From Chryseobacterium ureilyticum (GTDB lineage: Bacteria > Bacteroidota > Bacteroidia > Flavobacteriales > Weeksellaceae), in assembly GCF_900156735.1 (NCBI RefSeq), contig NZ_FTOL01000001.1, forward strand, positions 124,001 to 188,000: DNA of 64,000 nucleotides, written 5' to 3'. The first letter of the stretch is position 1. The number at the start of each line of letters is the position of its first letter. Position numbers and translations under genes: made by a program. The notes below the pieces were generated by a model, which made no database searches, was not told the origin of the DNA, and worked only from the letters and a program-made list of their open reading frames with translations. Below, in pieces: positions 53,345 to 62,450 of the stretch.

Positions 53345-53863
53345 ATGAATCATACACATACAGAGAAAAAAGCAAAGCCTGTAGCTCCAAAAGTTAAAGA
53401 ACTTATCGATCGTACTAAGAGTGTTATTTTAGCCACTGTAGATGCAGAAGGAAATCCTAATTCCAGCTATGCGCCATTTGTACAGGTAGAAAATACTTTT
53501 TATATTCTGGTTTCTTTTATGGCAAAACATACCAAAAACCTTTCGGAAGGAAGAAAAACTTCTGTTATGTTTATTGAAGATGAATCTGCTACCAAACAGA
53601 TCTATGCCCGTGAACGTTTGACATTGGAAGCTGCAACTTCACAAATAGAAAGAGACTCCGAAACATGGAATACTGTAGTGACAAAATTGAAAGAAGACCA
53701 CGGAAAGGTAGTAGACGTTATTTCTGAAATGGGAGATTTTATTCTTATTGCTCTACAGCCGATAAAAGGTTCTTATGTAAACGGATTCGGAAGTGCTTAT
53801 TTTGTAGATGCTAATCTGGAAATTATTGAACATAGAAATGATGTAAACCATCAGTCTAAATAG
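53345..53863 (+). CDS. PNPOx-fold flavoprotein (HugZ-like)
   Basis: A 172-residue split-barrel protein of the pyridoxamine-5'-phosphate-oxidase superfamily: SVILATVDAEGNPNSSYAPFVQ, SFMAKHTKNLSEGRKTSVMFIED and ERLTLEAATSQI. The end FILIALQPIKGSYVNGFGSAYFVD holds the GFG motif of HugZ/HutZ heme-utilisation proteins. It may bind or degrade heme, but no heme-transport genes are adjacent. The His-rich start MNHTHTEKK is notable. Confidence 0.85.
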   Translation: MNHTHTEKKAKPVAPKVKELIDRTKSVILATVDAEGNPNSSYAPFVQVENTFYILVSFMAKHTKNLSEGRKTSVMFIEDESATKQIYARERLTLEAATSQIERDSETWNTVVTKLKEDHGKVVDVISEMGDFILIALQPIKGSYVNGFGSAYFVDANLEIIEHRNDVNHQSK

Positions 53864-54018
53864 ATAAGAAGCGGGCTGGAAGACGGAAGCTGGAGGTTGT
53901 CGTAGTTAAGTCAGGCAGTTAACACACTTTTGCATAGATTTTCTAACTAAATTTCCATTTGTTTTATTGAGAAATATAAACTTCTATCTTCCTGCTCCCA
54001 TCTTCCATCCTTTTTCCT

Positions 54019-54026
54019 TATTTTTG
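54019..54026 (+). promoter_or_regulatory. -7 element of the phosphopantetheinyl transferase gene
   Basis: TATTTTTG, 15 nt before the ATG at 54042. The preceding gap (53864-54010) carries GGAAGCTGGA-type repeat sequence. Confidence 0.45.
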
Positions 54027-54041
54027 TCCAATAAAAAAAGA

Positions 54042-54656
54042 ATGCCCCTTTACCGAGATTTTTCTGATGATAATGCTACAATTTTAGTCTGGAAGTATGA
54101 TGAAAGTGAAGAACTTGATATCAATGAGCTTCTGGAACCGGAAAATGCTGAGAAGGTAAAGGATTACCATCCTAAAAAATTATTGGAGGTGCTTATGGTT
54201 CGCAAACTTCTTAAAGGTTTAAAACCAGACTCCAAAATTCTATACCGAGAAAGAGAACCTTTTCTTTCTCCTAGTGACGCAGAAATTTCCATCACGCATT
54301 CATTTCCTTTTGCAGCCATTGCTATTTCTAAAAATAAAATAGGAATAGACGTTGAAAAGTTTAATCCTAAAATTTTGAGGGTAATTGATAAATTCACCTA
54401 TGAAAATGAAAGAGGGTTCATTCCTGCGGACAAAGCCGATACTTTTTACACCATTATCTGGAGTGTAAAGGAAAGTATGTACAAGATTCATCATTCTAAG
54501 TACTGGTCTTTAAAGAAGAATTATGAAGTAAAGCCTTTTGAGCTGAAACACCTTCATAAGATTAGCTGCCGTGTTTATGATGAGCAGTTTTCAGACGAAT
54601 TTAAAGCAAGAGTGGAATTTTTTGATGACTATTGCTTTACGATTGTGGAGGAGTAG
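54042..54656 (+). CDS. 4'-phosphopantetheinyl transferase (Sfp-like)
   Basis: A 204-residue Sfp-superfamily enzyme that moves the phosphopantetheine arm of CoA to carrier proteins. The Mg/CoA motif is KIGIDVEKFNPKI (about residues 103-115), and WSVKESMYKIH (about 142-152) is the second signature. SITHSFPFAAIAIS precedes them. I chose ATG 54042 (MPLYRDF) over an in-frame start at 53967, which lies in repeat sequence. It overlaps the convergent FUSC gene by 20 bp. No NRPS or PKS is present, so the target is probably fatty-acid ACP. Confidence 0.9.
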   Translation: MPLYRDFSDDNATILVWKYDESEELDINELLEPENAEKVKDYHPKKLLEVLMVRKLLKGLKPDSKILYREREPFLSPSDAEISITHSFPFAAIAISKNKIGIDVEKFNPKILRVIDKFTYENERGFIPADKADTFYTIIWSVKESMYKIHHSKYWSLKKNYEVKPFELKHLHKISCRVYDEQFSDEFKARVEFFDDYCFTIVEE

Positions 54657-56904
54657 TAGCATGTTTTTCGCTTCTGTATTTCTCAATCACTTTTCTCTGT
54701 TCCTTGGCAACATCATAGATCAGTTCAAGGATGTCATGAATGTTTTTAAGTTCCGTTAAATGTGATATTTTATCCGGATCTCTTCTGTCTACGATATCGT
54801 TTTCCTCAATTTCGGTCTTTCTTTTCGTAAGCATGTCTTCAATAGAGGAATCTTCCGGTTCAAGACGGCTTTCCATTTTAAGGGTTTCGTCAATGTCATC
54901 ACCGTTCAGTAAAGCTGAAACCTGTTGCATTTCGGCTTCTATTTTTCTACTCCAGCTTTCCGCATCAATTTCGGGATATTGTTCATTGTTTTTAGAGTAT
55001 TGAGACAATGAAGCGGTGTAGGCTGTGATCAGATGTGATGTTGCCACAAACTGATGAACAACTTCCAGTTTTTTCTGTTGATTTTTAGGATCAGAAATCA
55101 TTCGTTGGAAATTATCCGAAAGGTTTGCCAGAGAAATGATTGCATTTTTTCTTTTTACTTTATAATCTTCAATATCGAAATCTCCTTTCAGAAATTTTGA
55201 AATCACACTTTGAAAATAAATAAGATTATCCGTTGCCGATTTTTTCATCAAATCAAGATTCTGCGTATGTTCCCAAACAGGTAATACAATATAAGACACG
55301 GCAAATGCAATAATTCCGGCAATGGCTGTATCAACAATTCTGTCTTTAAAGATGATATTTACTTTTCCCGGATTTAAGAAATTAAAGCTTAAGAAAACAT
55401 AAATTGTCATGAATAAAACTGCCCAAAAATATCGTCCTTTCAGAAAACTGAAACACATGATCATACTGATCAGAAGGATGGCAAGCAATATACTATTGAT
55501 ATGTATAAAATGTAGGATTATATAAGCAATTGTAGCCCCAGTGACTGTTCCGTAGAGACGAAGAAGGTTTCTTTTTTTAGTAATAGAATAAGCGGGTTTT
55601 AAGATCGCTGTAATGGTAATTAATATCCAATAGGTATGTCCTAATCCAAGAAAATCAAACATAGAGAAAAGATACCCCAGAAACAACGCTGTTGTAATTC
55701 TGATAGCATGACGGAAATGAGATGAAGATAATGAGATATTATTCCTTAAAACCTTAGAGTTAAGCTTCGGCTCATTAGGCATGAATTTTTTCAAGTCTAA
55801 TCCGGTGGATAAACTTTTAGCAAGCTTTACGTTTTGTGAAAATACTTTATAAATCTCGTTGATTTCCTTTGTGATTTCATTGATACGCATTAAAATCTGA
55901 CGTAAAACCATGAAATTTTCCAGGCTATCCGGAGAAAGCTGTTTATTTCTGAGCTCGAAGTAATTATAATTAAGGTTCTTTAATTCTAGTTCTAGATTAA
56001 ACATTGGCTTTGCTCTTGTTCCGCTTTGCAGGGCAATACCAATATTGGTGATCTCTTCTGCTAAAAGATTCAGATAATCATGGATATTAACCAGAATCAT
56101 GCTGTCATCAAAGCTTTGTTGCAACTTTTGATAATCACTTTCAGAAGTCATGAGCTTTTCATGAAGGTCCATAGAATTAAGAAACATCAACATTAATAGA
56201 CGGCTGGTTGTCGTTGATTCATTGACAATGGTTCTTGTTTTGAAAACGGTTTCTCTGGTTTCTTCCTGAAGGTTTTTTATTTCAATCTGTTTGGCAATTA
56301 CCTGAGTGGTAAGTTTGTCAAAATCGGGATTCTTTTGATAGTAATTTGCTTTTATTTTTAAAAACTCTGCAAGCTGAAGATAGTTTTCACCAATCATCTG
56401 TCCGGCAAGTTTATACGGTCTAATAGTAGTTACTATAAGGAAAATGAGCAGGAACCATATACAGCCGCTGGCAAAGATCAGTAAGCTTTTCAGTATATCA
56501 CTTCCTGTAAGATGACCGTCAATAAAGATTGCGAGTACAACAAGTGATAGAGATCCTACCGCAGCTAGTCGCTGTCCATAGACGCCAATCAGGGAAAAGA
56601 ACATCCCGAATATAAGGATCTCGAGGATTACAAATATCTTGAAGTTCATCACAAGACTTGCAATAGATGCTACAAATACAAAGCAGCAAATGGCAAAAGC
56701 GAGAGCGTTTCTTCTTCTGATAAAAGGTCCGGGCTGATCGGTAAGTGCTACAAAGCTGGTTCCGAGAGGGAATAGGAAATATTCCTTTAAAATTCCAAAG
56801 TGAGCAAGAACTAAACAAGGAAGAACAGTCGCTAATGTAATTCTGATTGCAGAATACAGATACTGACTGGTTACAAATTTTTTTAGCTCTGCCGAATAGT
56901 TCAT
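54637..56904 (-). CDS. FUSC-family membrane protein (YccS-like)
   Basis: A 755-residue inner-membrane protein with two blocks of about five to six helices each (residues ~20-165 and ~410-550). Each is followed by a long cytoplasmic helical region (about 170-390 and 560-755). The second block carries GLGHTYWILITITAILKPAYSITKKRNLLRLYGTVTGA, the typical fusaric-acid-resistance/aromatic-acid-exporter motif. The substrate is unknown. On the minus strand TATTTTTG ends 4 nt before its ATG. The 3' end overlaps the PPTase gene. Confidence 0.9.
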   Translation of the reverse strand: MNYSAELKKFVTSQYLYSAIRITLATVLPCLVLAHFGILKEYFLFPLGTSFVALTDQPGPFIRRRNALAFAICCFVFVASIASLVMNFKIFVILEILIFGMFFSLIGVYGQRLAAVGSLSLVVLAIFIDGHLTGSDILKSLLIFASGCIWFLLIFLIVTTIRPYKLAGQMIGENYLQLAEFLKIKANYYQKNPDFDKLTTQVIAKQIEIKNLQEETRETVFKTRTIVNESTTTSRLLMLMFLNSMDLHEKLMTSESDYQKLQQSFDDSMILVNIHDYLNLLAEEITNIGIALQSGTRAKPMFNLELELKNLNYNYFELRNKQLSPDSLENFMVLRQILMRINEITKEINEIYKVFSQNVKLAKSLSTGLDLKKFMPNEPKLNSKVLRNNISLSSSHFRHAIRITTALFLGYLFSMFDFLGLGHTYWILITITAILKPAYSITKKRNLLRLYGTVTGATIAYIILHFIHINSILLAILLISMIMCFSFLKGRYFWAVLFMTIYVFLSFNFLNPGKVNIIFKDRIVDTAIAGIIAFAVSYIVLPVWEHTQNLDLMKKSATDNLIYFQSVISKFLKGDFDIEDYKVKRKNAIISLANLSDNFQRMISDPKNQQKKLEVVHQFVATSHLITAYTASLSQYSKNNEQYPEIDAESWSRKIEAEMQQVSALLNGDDIDETLKMESRLEPEDSSIEDMLTKRKTEIEENDIVDRRDPDKISHLTELKNIHDILELIYDVAKEQRKVIEKYRSEKHATTPPQS

Positions 56905-56908
56905 ACTA

Positions 56909-56916
56909 CAAAAATA
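56909..56916 (-). promoter_or_regulatory. -7 element 4 nt before the FUSC ATG
   Basis: On the minus strand TATTTTTG is followed by TAGT and the ATG. The arrangement is like that of ung and mutS2 and implies a leaderless mRNA. Confidence 0.45.
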
Positions 56917-57116
56917 GTTATTGAATTTAACAAAATAACCATAAAGGAGAGACTTTTGTAAACTTAAATATTATTTTTATTTAATAATGATATTTTGAAA
57001 AGTAGAAGATGAATTTTTGCTGTGCAAAGCGAGTAATGAATATCAGTTGTGTTATAGAAATTGACGAGCGCAGCGGATTGAAGATTCAGAATTTTATTTT
57101 GCCATGCTCCATCTGC

Positions 57117-57150
57117 AATAAAAAAGCCTCATACATATTGATGAGGCTTT
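57117..57150 (-). terminator. Terminator after porV
   Basis: AAAGCCTCAT pairs with ATGAGGCTTT over an 8-nt loop. On the minus strand it is followed by T6. The 56917-57116 part of the gap has no gene; the ORF-like stretch at 57009 is unsupported. Confidence 0.85.
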
Positions 57151-57168
57151 ATATAGTTGTTGTGATTC

Positions 57169-58329
57169 TTAACGTTCGTTGTTGGATGTTTCATCTCCAA
57201 TGTTCCAGGTAAGCCCGAAACGAAGAGTGTTATCCAATGCACTGTTCACTTTTGACATATTGATCAGATAAGAAAGATCTAATCCGAAAGAACGGTACTT
57301 CAATCCGATACCTGCTGTAGCGAACTGTCTTGCACCCTGCTCTTCACTTTCATGGAAGTAACCTCCTCTTACAGAAAATGCATTGTCATATGAATATTCT
57401 AAAGCACCACTATACATGATACTGTTTTTATTTTTGAATGATTTTCCGATACCTGCCATTGGACCTACGTTAGGAATTGCGTATATAGGTTTTCTGTTGG
57501 CATCTACTCCTGCATATTCAGATCCGGGAACTAAAAGCTTTGAACCTTCTACAGTAAGTCCCACTCTGTTTAAGTCATCAAGGTACATATCGTATCCAAT
57601 ACCTAATCTTGCCATGGTAGGAAGATAAGATCTGGATTCTTCATTTCCGGTATAGTCTAATTTCGGACCTAAATTTTGTACAGCAAAACCAGCATTTAAT
57701 TTACCGTCATATCCTCCAAAACTGGAGAATCTTTCAGAAGAGTAGTATCCTGAAACATCTACAGCAAAAGAGTTTGCTGCTTTAAGTGTAGTATCTGTAT
57801 TGAATCCTCCGGCTAAGTCTGAACGAATAAATCTACCAGTTACAGCCATTGAGTAAGAATCAGAAAGTTTCAAAGCATAGGCAACATCAATTGAGAATTC
57901 GTTAGGCTTTGATATCCCCATTGAAGCAACATCTGAACCTACAAGCTGAGTCAGGTCTACCTGTCCCATATTAAAATAGTAGATACTTGCTGAGATCGTA
58001 GATCTCTCATCCTGTCCCAGGAATTTATGGAATGCTCCGTATAATAAGAATACATCATTGGTTAGTTTTCCCATATATGGAGTGTAGTTAAGCCCAATGG
58101 AAGAACTTGTTCTGCTAAAAGGATATTTAGCTGCATTCCAGAATTGTGAAAATGCATCAGGAGAGGTTACCACCCCTTGATCTCCCATACCTCCTGATCT
58201 TGCGTCTGGTGCAATCCTTAGGAAAGGAGCTCCGGTAAGTACGGGGTTTATTTTACCTAAATCTTGCGAATAGCCTAGAAAACCAGCACTTAACCCAAAT
58301 CCTAAAAGCAGTTTAGTAGTTAAATTCAT
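57169..58329 (-). CDS. porV: T9SS outer-membrane shuttle protein PorV
   Basis: A 386-residue outer-membrane barrel of the FadL-like PorV (LptO) family. It has a signal peptide (TKLLLGFGLSAGFLGYSQ), then the signature PFLRIAPDARSGGMGDQGVVTSPDAFSQFWNAAKYPFS. The rest is beta-barrel strands ending LRFGLTWNIGDE. PorV carries T9SS cargo from the translocon to PorU. It follows porU by 59 bp and is probably in the same operon. Confidence 0.95.
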   Translation of the reverse strand: MNLTTKLLLGFGLSAGFLGYSQDLGKINPVLTGAPFLRIAPDARSGGMGDQGVVTSPDAFSQFWNAAKYPFSRTSSSIGLNYTPYMGKLTNDVFLLYGAFHKFLGQDERSTISASIYYFNMGQVDLTQLVGSDVASMGISKPNEFSIDVAYALKLSDSYSMAVTGRFIRSDLAGGFNTDTTLKAANSFAVDVSGYYSSERFSSFGGYDGKLNAGFAVQNLGPKLDYTGNEESRSYLPTMARLGIGYDMYLDDLNRVGLTVEGSKLLVPGSEYAGVDANRKPIYAIPNVGPMAGIGKSFKNKNSIMYSGALEYSYDNAFSVRGGYFHESEEQGARQFATAGIGLKYRSFGLDLSYLINMSKVNSALDNTLRFGLTWNIGDETSNNER

Positions 58330-58388
58330 ATGTTGTCTTTTATATATTATCAGTTTTTTATTAATATTATTATCTATGTATTATCTAA

Positions 58389-61300
58389 TTATTTCAAAAG
58401 TACCATTTTTTCTACAGCTGTAGCACTTCCTTTGCATTTTTCTTGATTTTGACTTTTTGCAAATATCTTAAAAATATATGTACCTTTTGCTACTGTAGCC
58501 CCAAAATCATCTCTTCCGTCCCATTCTATTGCCTGACGAGGGGTTCTGAAGCCTTGCAGGAATGGTTCTGCAACCACCGGTTGAGATAAAGTTCTTACCA
58601 ATCTTCCGGTAATTGTATAGATCTGTACATTCACATCCAATATATCATCACAATTGTGCTCAAACTGAATATACGTCTTATTGGTGAATGGATTAGGCCA
58701 GTTCAGCGGACGGTTGATCGTCAGATGCTGGTCAGATTCATCCTTAACCTCAAAGTTTAACGTAGCAGTTGTAGAATTATTGTTTATATCCCAAACTTTA
58801 AATGTTAATTGATGTTGTCCTATGGCAAGATTTCTGAATGGATAAGTCACATTTCCTTTCTGATAGTCAGCAAGACTTGGATTTAAACAGCCGTTTCCTT
58901 CTCCGGCAGCATAAAAATCATTAAGGATAACTGTATTGATAATCTGACCGTCCAGATATACTGTAATATCATGACCAATACCTGATCCTGTAGAGTTGAT
59001 TCCGGTATCATCAGTAAGGCATGCAAGAAGCATTGGATTCTGATTGGTAATTCCTCCGTCTGCAAAATTGGTATTATTCATATAGAGTTTTACCTTCGGA
59101 GGCTGGTTGTCATTTACACCATTAGGATTAATGTCACCTACCTGTACAGCCTGGTTATTGAATACATCGGTTACCTTATTATCTGCATATCCTAATATTC
59201 TTCCTTCACCTACTGCATAATTAATATCTTTAGGAACATAGAATTCTGCAGTAAAGACTCCATTCACTGCAGTTCCGGATGCTTTTACAATAGGACTTCC
59301 TTCTTCAGTATACTGTAATATAGGAGAGAGGCTTCCGTTATTATTAAGTGTCTTTTTGTTGAGTCTTTTATCAAAAATATTGATTGATACTTTTCCGTTG
59401 AATGTATTATTTAAAGTTCCATTAGGATTATTGATGTGTCCTTTTACTTTAACGAAGTCCAAACCTCTGATCAATCCTGGTACCGGAGTTTCAATATCAT
59501 CAATAACCAATAATCTTTGCGGTCTGCTTAATGTCATAGCAGGATCACCAAGGAAATTTACTCTTAAGTGGTTGGCATTAGGTCCTTTTTCTTTTTTTGC
59601 ATTTAAATGAGCATATCCAAGCGTATTAAACTCATCATTGTTCAGTTTAAAAATATTCTTGGTAAAAACATCTGTAAAAGTTCTACCGTAATCAATACCA
59701 ATAGCACGGCTGGAAGTAATCATTGCGGCAGGACCTCCTTGCTTAAGTTTAATGAACTGTTCTCCCGCAGAATTAGTTGCAGGTTCATCCCATAAAGTAA
59801 ATTCACATGTTATGGTAGAGACAAGCGGGAATCTGCTGTATACATTGGAGAAGTTATTGGAGTTCTGAATTTCTGTGCTGGTAAGGATCCTTTCCTGTGC
59901 CCAACCGTTGATTCCTCCATGTCCGAAATAGAATAGGTATAAACTATTTCCTATACTGTTCGATATTGCCTGATTCACCTGTGGGTATCGAGGACCTCCT
60001 GATGTGCTCTGCATTGTAAATGCATCCTGATACAGTTTTTTTACATTATATTCTTTTAATGACTGCGTTCCGGTCTGTTCAAATATACTGGACAAGGTGT
60101 TGTTCATCACATCGTGGAAAGGTGGTCCGCCTTCACCATTGTCATCCACTGCAAAATCAAGCCTCATACGCCATTCTCCAAAAGGACTGGATTGTCCCGG
60201 AAGAGCATTATAATAAGCAAGCGTTTTATCGATCATATTGGCTGCTTCAGTTACATTGGCAGCAGGAATTCTTCCTACGGGCAGATTAGGAATATTGTGC
60301 TCAACAAAAAGTGTATTCTGAGGCTGGGTCATTACAATATAATCATCCGTCACATAAGATCCTACGTAATCTGAAGAATGCTCACTTTCGTAAGCAGTAA
60401 CAACATTTGTATTATTAGGAACTCTGTTTTTATAATCATAAGAAGCATCTCCAATAATCAATACGTATCTTAGTCTTCCTGCAGGTGTATTTAGTTTTGT
60501 GACAAAATCTCTTACGGCAGTAAGATCTTTACTTCCGTTTCCAAATTCTTCATAAACTTTATTGACATCTACAATTTCTACCTTATAATTATTCTTTGTC
60601 TGATGATAGTTGGCAAGTCTCTGAGCCTGTCCCATCATTTCAGGTACGGTAAGGATCAGATAATCTACTCCCTGAATTGCAGAAAGATTCTGGTTTCCTA
60701 TTCTTCCTACAAATTGAGGAGTGAAAGCCCCATCAGAACGGAAAGCTACAAACTCATTATTAAAGTTAATATCAGATGCAGTATAAGCAAAATTAAAAGA
60801 TCCGCCACCTGCTTTATTTACTCTTCTGTTTGCATTGGTAATATCTGTAACGTCCCATACCTGTTCCACATTAGAAGCATTGGAAATACTAAAACCGTAA
60901 TTTGTATTACTTCCCGTAGCAATAGAGAAGTCTCTGAAGCTTAATTGAGAACCATTAAAAGCAAGGTTTTCCTTATACTGTGCTTCTATATAATCCAGAT
61001 AGAAAGTTCCATTAGGATTTTTTGCAATATTCGGAGTATAGGTAAAAGTAATCTGATTTCCGGTTTGATTGGTCATTACCCCGGAATATCTTATTGGATA
61101 GAAGCTATACTGATAGGTAGAAGTATCTGTAAGAACAGTCTCATTTAAAGGCTGGAAGTTATTTGCCTTAATTTCAATAGAGTTTTGTTGCGATCTGTAA
61201 CCTATAACTCGTGTTTTGAACCTTATTAAATCACTAGCCTGGATAGGAGAGTTGGTGGTAAGAGTAACTGTTTTTTCAGTAGTAAAAGGAGGGTCTTCTA

Positions 61301-62285
61301 CCCATGTTCTTCCTACTTTTAATAAGTTTTTTTGATCGTTATTGATAACCTGATAGCTATCATATCTTGTAATCATTTGAGCAGGAAGATTTCCGTCAAT
61401 AGTCTGGACTCTTTTTCCTGAACCTTTATCAAAGTTAATATAATAGTATGCAAAATCATCATATATATTCTTAAGGTTATCACTCGAATCAGATCTTGTT
61501 TCCTGTCTCTTTACACCATTTCCGTTGGTGGTGTCATAAAGGTTGTATCCGTTTGGTCCCTGTGCATAGAATAGAGCATAGTCATTATCATTCCATACAC
61601 CATCTTCTTCTCCTACAACCTGAATAGCATTTTCCTGTAAAGAATTATATCTTGGGTCCTGATTATATTCAGGGAGCATATTTCCTCCGTTTCCATAAAT
61701 TCTCATGTTTCTGGGATTTACAGAAGATGGGTTAATGCCATTATCTCTTAAAAATTGTGAGGTGATTTTAAATATCCCGGATTTATCAACTTTTATTTTA
61801 TAAAAGTTACCAGCTGCCAGCGGATTTCCGGTAGTACCTATTCTATTAGTACTGCCAAAAGTAGCTACTTGAGCTGAAGCTTCTGAAACATTAAATGAAG
61901 AAAGTCTTTGAACACGACCTTTTATATTTTTGAATAATGCAATACTGATGCTGGCATATCTTTCTCCCTCTATAGTATAATAGGTAATATCAGCAATATC
62001 ACGATCAGGAAGGTTGCTTTTGTCCAATTCGAATAAATCCTGATTGGAAACTCCATCCCAAACCATGTCTGAAACTTTCAGCTGCTTTTCTCCAATTTTT
62101 TGCTTAGTTACTATAAAAACATTATTTTGGCTGAAAGAAAAACCTTCATTATTAAAATTTGGAAGATTTAATTTTGTGTCACCAAAGTCCTGAATTTTAG
62201 AACCATTCCATTCTATGGTGTTTCTTTGGGCGTAAAGTGTTGATGCAAAAGCGATTAAAGATAAAAGCGTGATTTTTCGTCTCAT
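58389..62285 (-). CDS. porU: T9SS C-terminal signal peptidase/sortase PorU
   Basis: A 1298-residue gingipain-like (C25) cysteine protease that removes the C-terminal sorting signal from T9SS cargo. The signal peptide is RRKITLLSLIAFASTLYAQ. The catalytic His lies in LFYFGHGGINGW and the Cys in STITCEFTLWDEP (near residues 800 and 840). The GGPPFH and FLGDPAMTLSRP blocks are also typical. The C-terminus carries its own CTD (NWPNPFTNKTYIQFEH...KGTYIFKIFA...EKMVLLK). It is divergent from gldJ across a 165-bp promoter region. Confidence 0.95.
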   Translation of the reverse strand: MRRKITLLSLIAFASTLYAQRNTIEWNGSKIQDFGDTKLNLPNFNNEGFSFSQNNVFIVTKQKIGEKQLKVSDMVWDGVSNQDLFELDKSNLPDRDIADITYYTIEGERYASISIALFKNIKGRVQRLSSFNVSEASAQVATFGSTNRIGTTGNPLAAGNFYKIKVDKSGIFKITSQFLRDNGINPSSVNPRNMRIYGNGGNMLPEYNQDPRYNSLQENAIQVVGEEDGVWNDNDYALFYAQGPNGYNLYDTTNGNGVKRQETRSDSSDNLKNIYDDFAYYYINFDKGSGKRVQTIDGNLPAQMITRYDSYQVINNDQKNLLKVGRTWVEDPPFTTEKTVTLTTNSPIQASDLIRFKTRVIGYRSQQNSIEIKANNFQPLNETVLTDTSTYQYSFYPIRYSGVMTNQTGNQITFTYTPNIAKNPNGTFYLDYIEAQYKENLAFNGSQLSFRDFSIATGSNTNYGFSISNASNVEQVWDVTDITNANRRVNKAGGGSFNFAYTASDINFNNEFVAFRSDGAFTPQFVGRIGNQNLSAIQGVDYLILTVPEMMGQAQRLANYHQTKNNYKVEIVDVNKVYEEFGNGSKDLTAVRDFVTKLNTPAGRLRYVLIIGDASYDYKNRVPNNTNVVTAYESEHSSDYVGSYVTDDYIVMTQPQNTLFVEHNIPNLPVGRIPAANVTEAANMIDKTLAYYNALPGQSSPFGEWRMRLDFAVDDNGEGGPPFHDVMNNTLSSIFEQTGTQSLKEYNVKKLYQDAFTMQSTSGGPRYPQVNQAISNSIGNSLYLFYFGHGGINGWAQERILTSTEIQNSNNFSNVYSRFPLVSTITCEFTLWDEPATNSAGEQFIKLKQGGPAAMITSSRAIGIDYGRTFTDVFTKNIFKLNNDEFNTLGYAHLNAKKEKGPNANHLRVNFLGDPAMTLSRPQRLLVIDDIETPVPGLIRGLDFVKVKGHINNPNGTLNNTFNGKVSINIFDKRLNKKTLNNNGSLSPILQYTEEGSPIVKASGTAVNGVFTAEFYVPKDINYAVGEGRILGYADNKVTDVFNNQAVQVGDINPNGVNDNQPPKVKLYMNNTNFADGGITNQNPMLLACLTDDTGINSTGSGIGHDITVYLDGQIINTVILNDFYAAGEGNGCLNPSLADYQKGNVTYPFRNLAIGQHQLTFKVWDINNNSTTATLNFEVKDESDQHLTINRPLNWPNPFTNKTYIQFEHNCDDILDVNVQIYTITGRLVRTLSQPVVAEPFLQGFRTPRQAIEWDGRDDFGATVAKGTYIFKIFAKSQNQEKCKGSATAVEKMVLLK

Positions 62286-62450
62286 GTTTATTATTGAAAT
62301 TGCTAAATTACAAAATAAATGAAAATTTTAGAATTAAATTGTAAGACAATAAAATTAATTTGTTATCGTTGTTCAAAAAAATCAAATCTTTATTTGATTT
62401 ATTGAATAATTTATTTTTTCTTTGTACTCTTGAAAATATTTATATCGACT
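62286..62450. promoter_or_regulatory. Divergent porU-gldJ promoter region
   Basis: This 165-bp, very AT-rich region holds the starts of both genes. On the plus strand TTTCTTTG near 62418-62425 is a one-mismatch -7 box about 26 nt before the gldJ ATG. On the minus strand a TATTTTG stretch lies about 30 nt before porU. No operator dyad was recognised. Confidence 0.4.
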
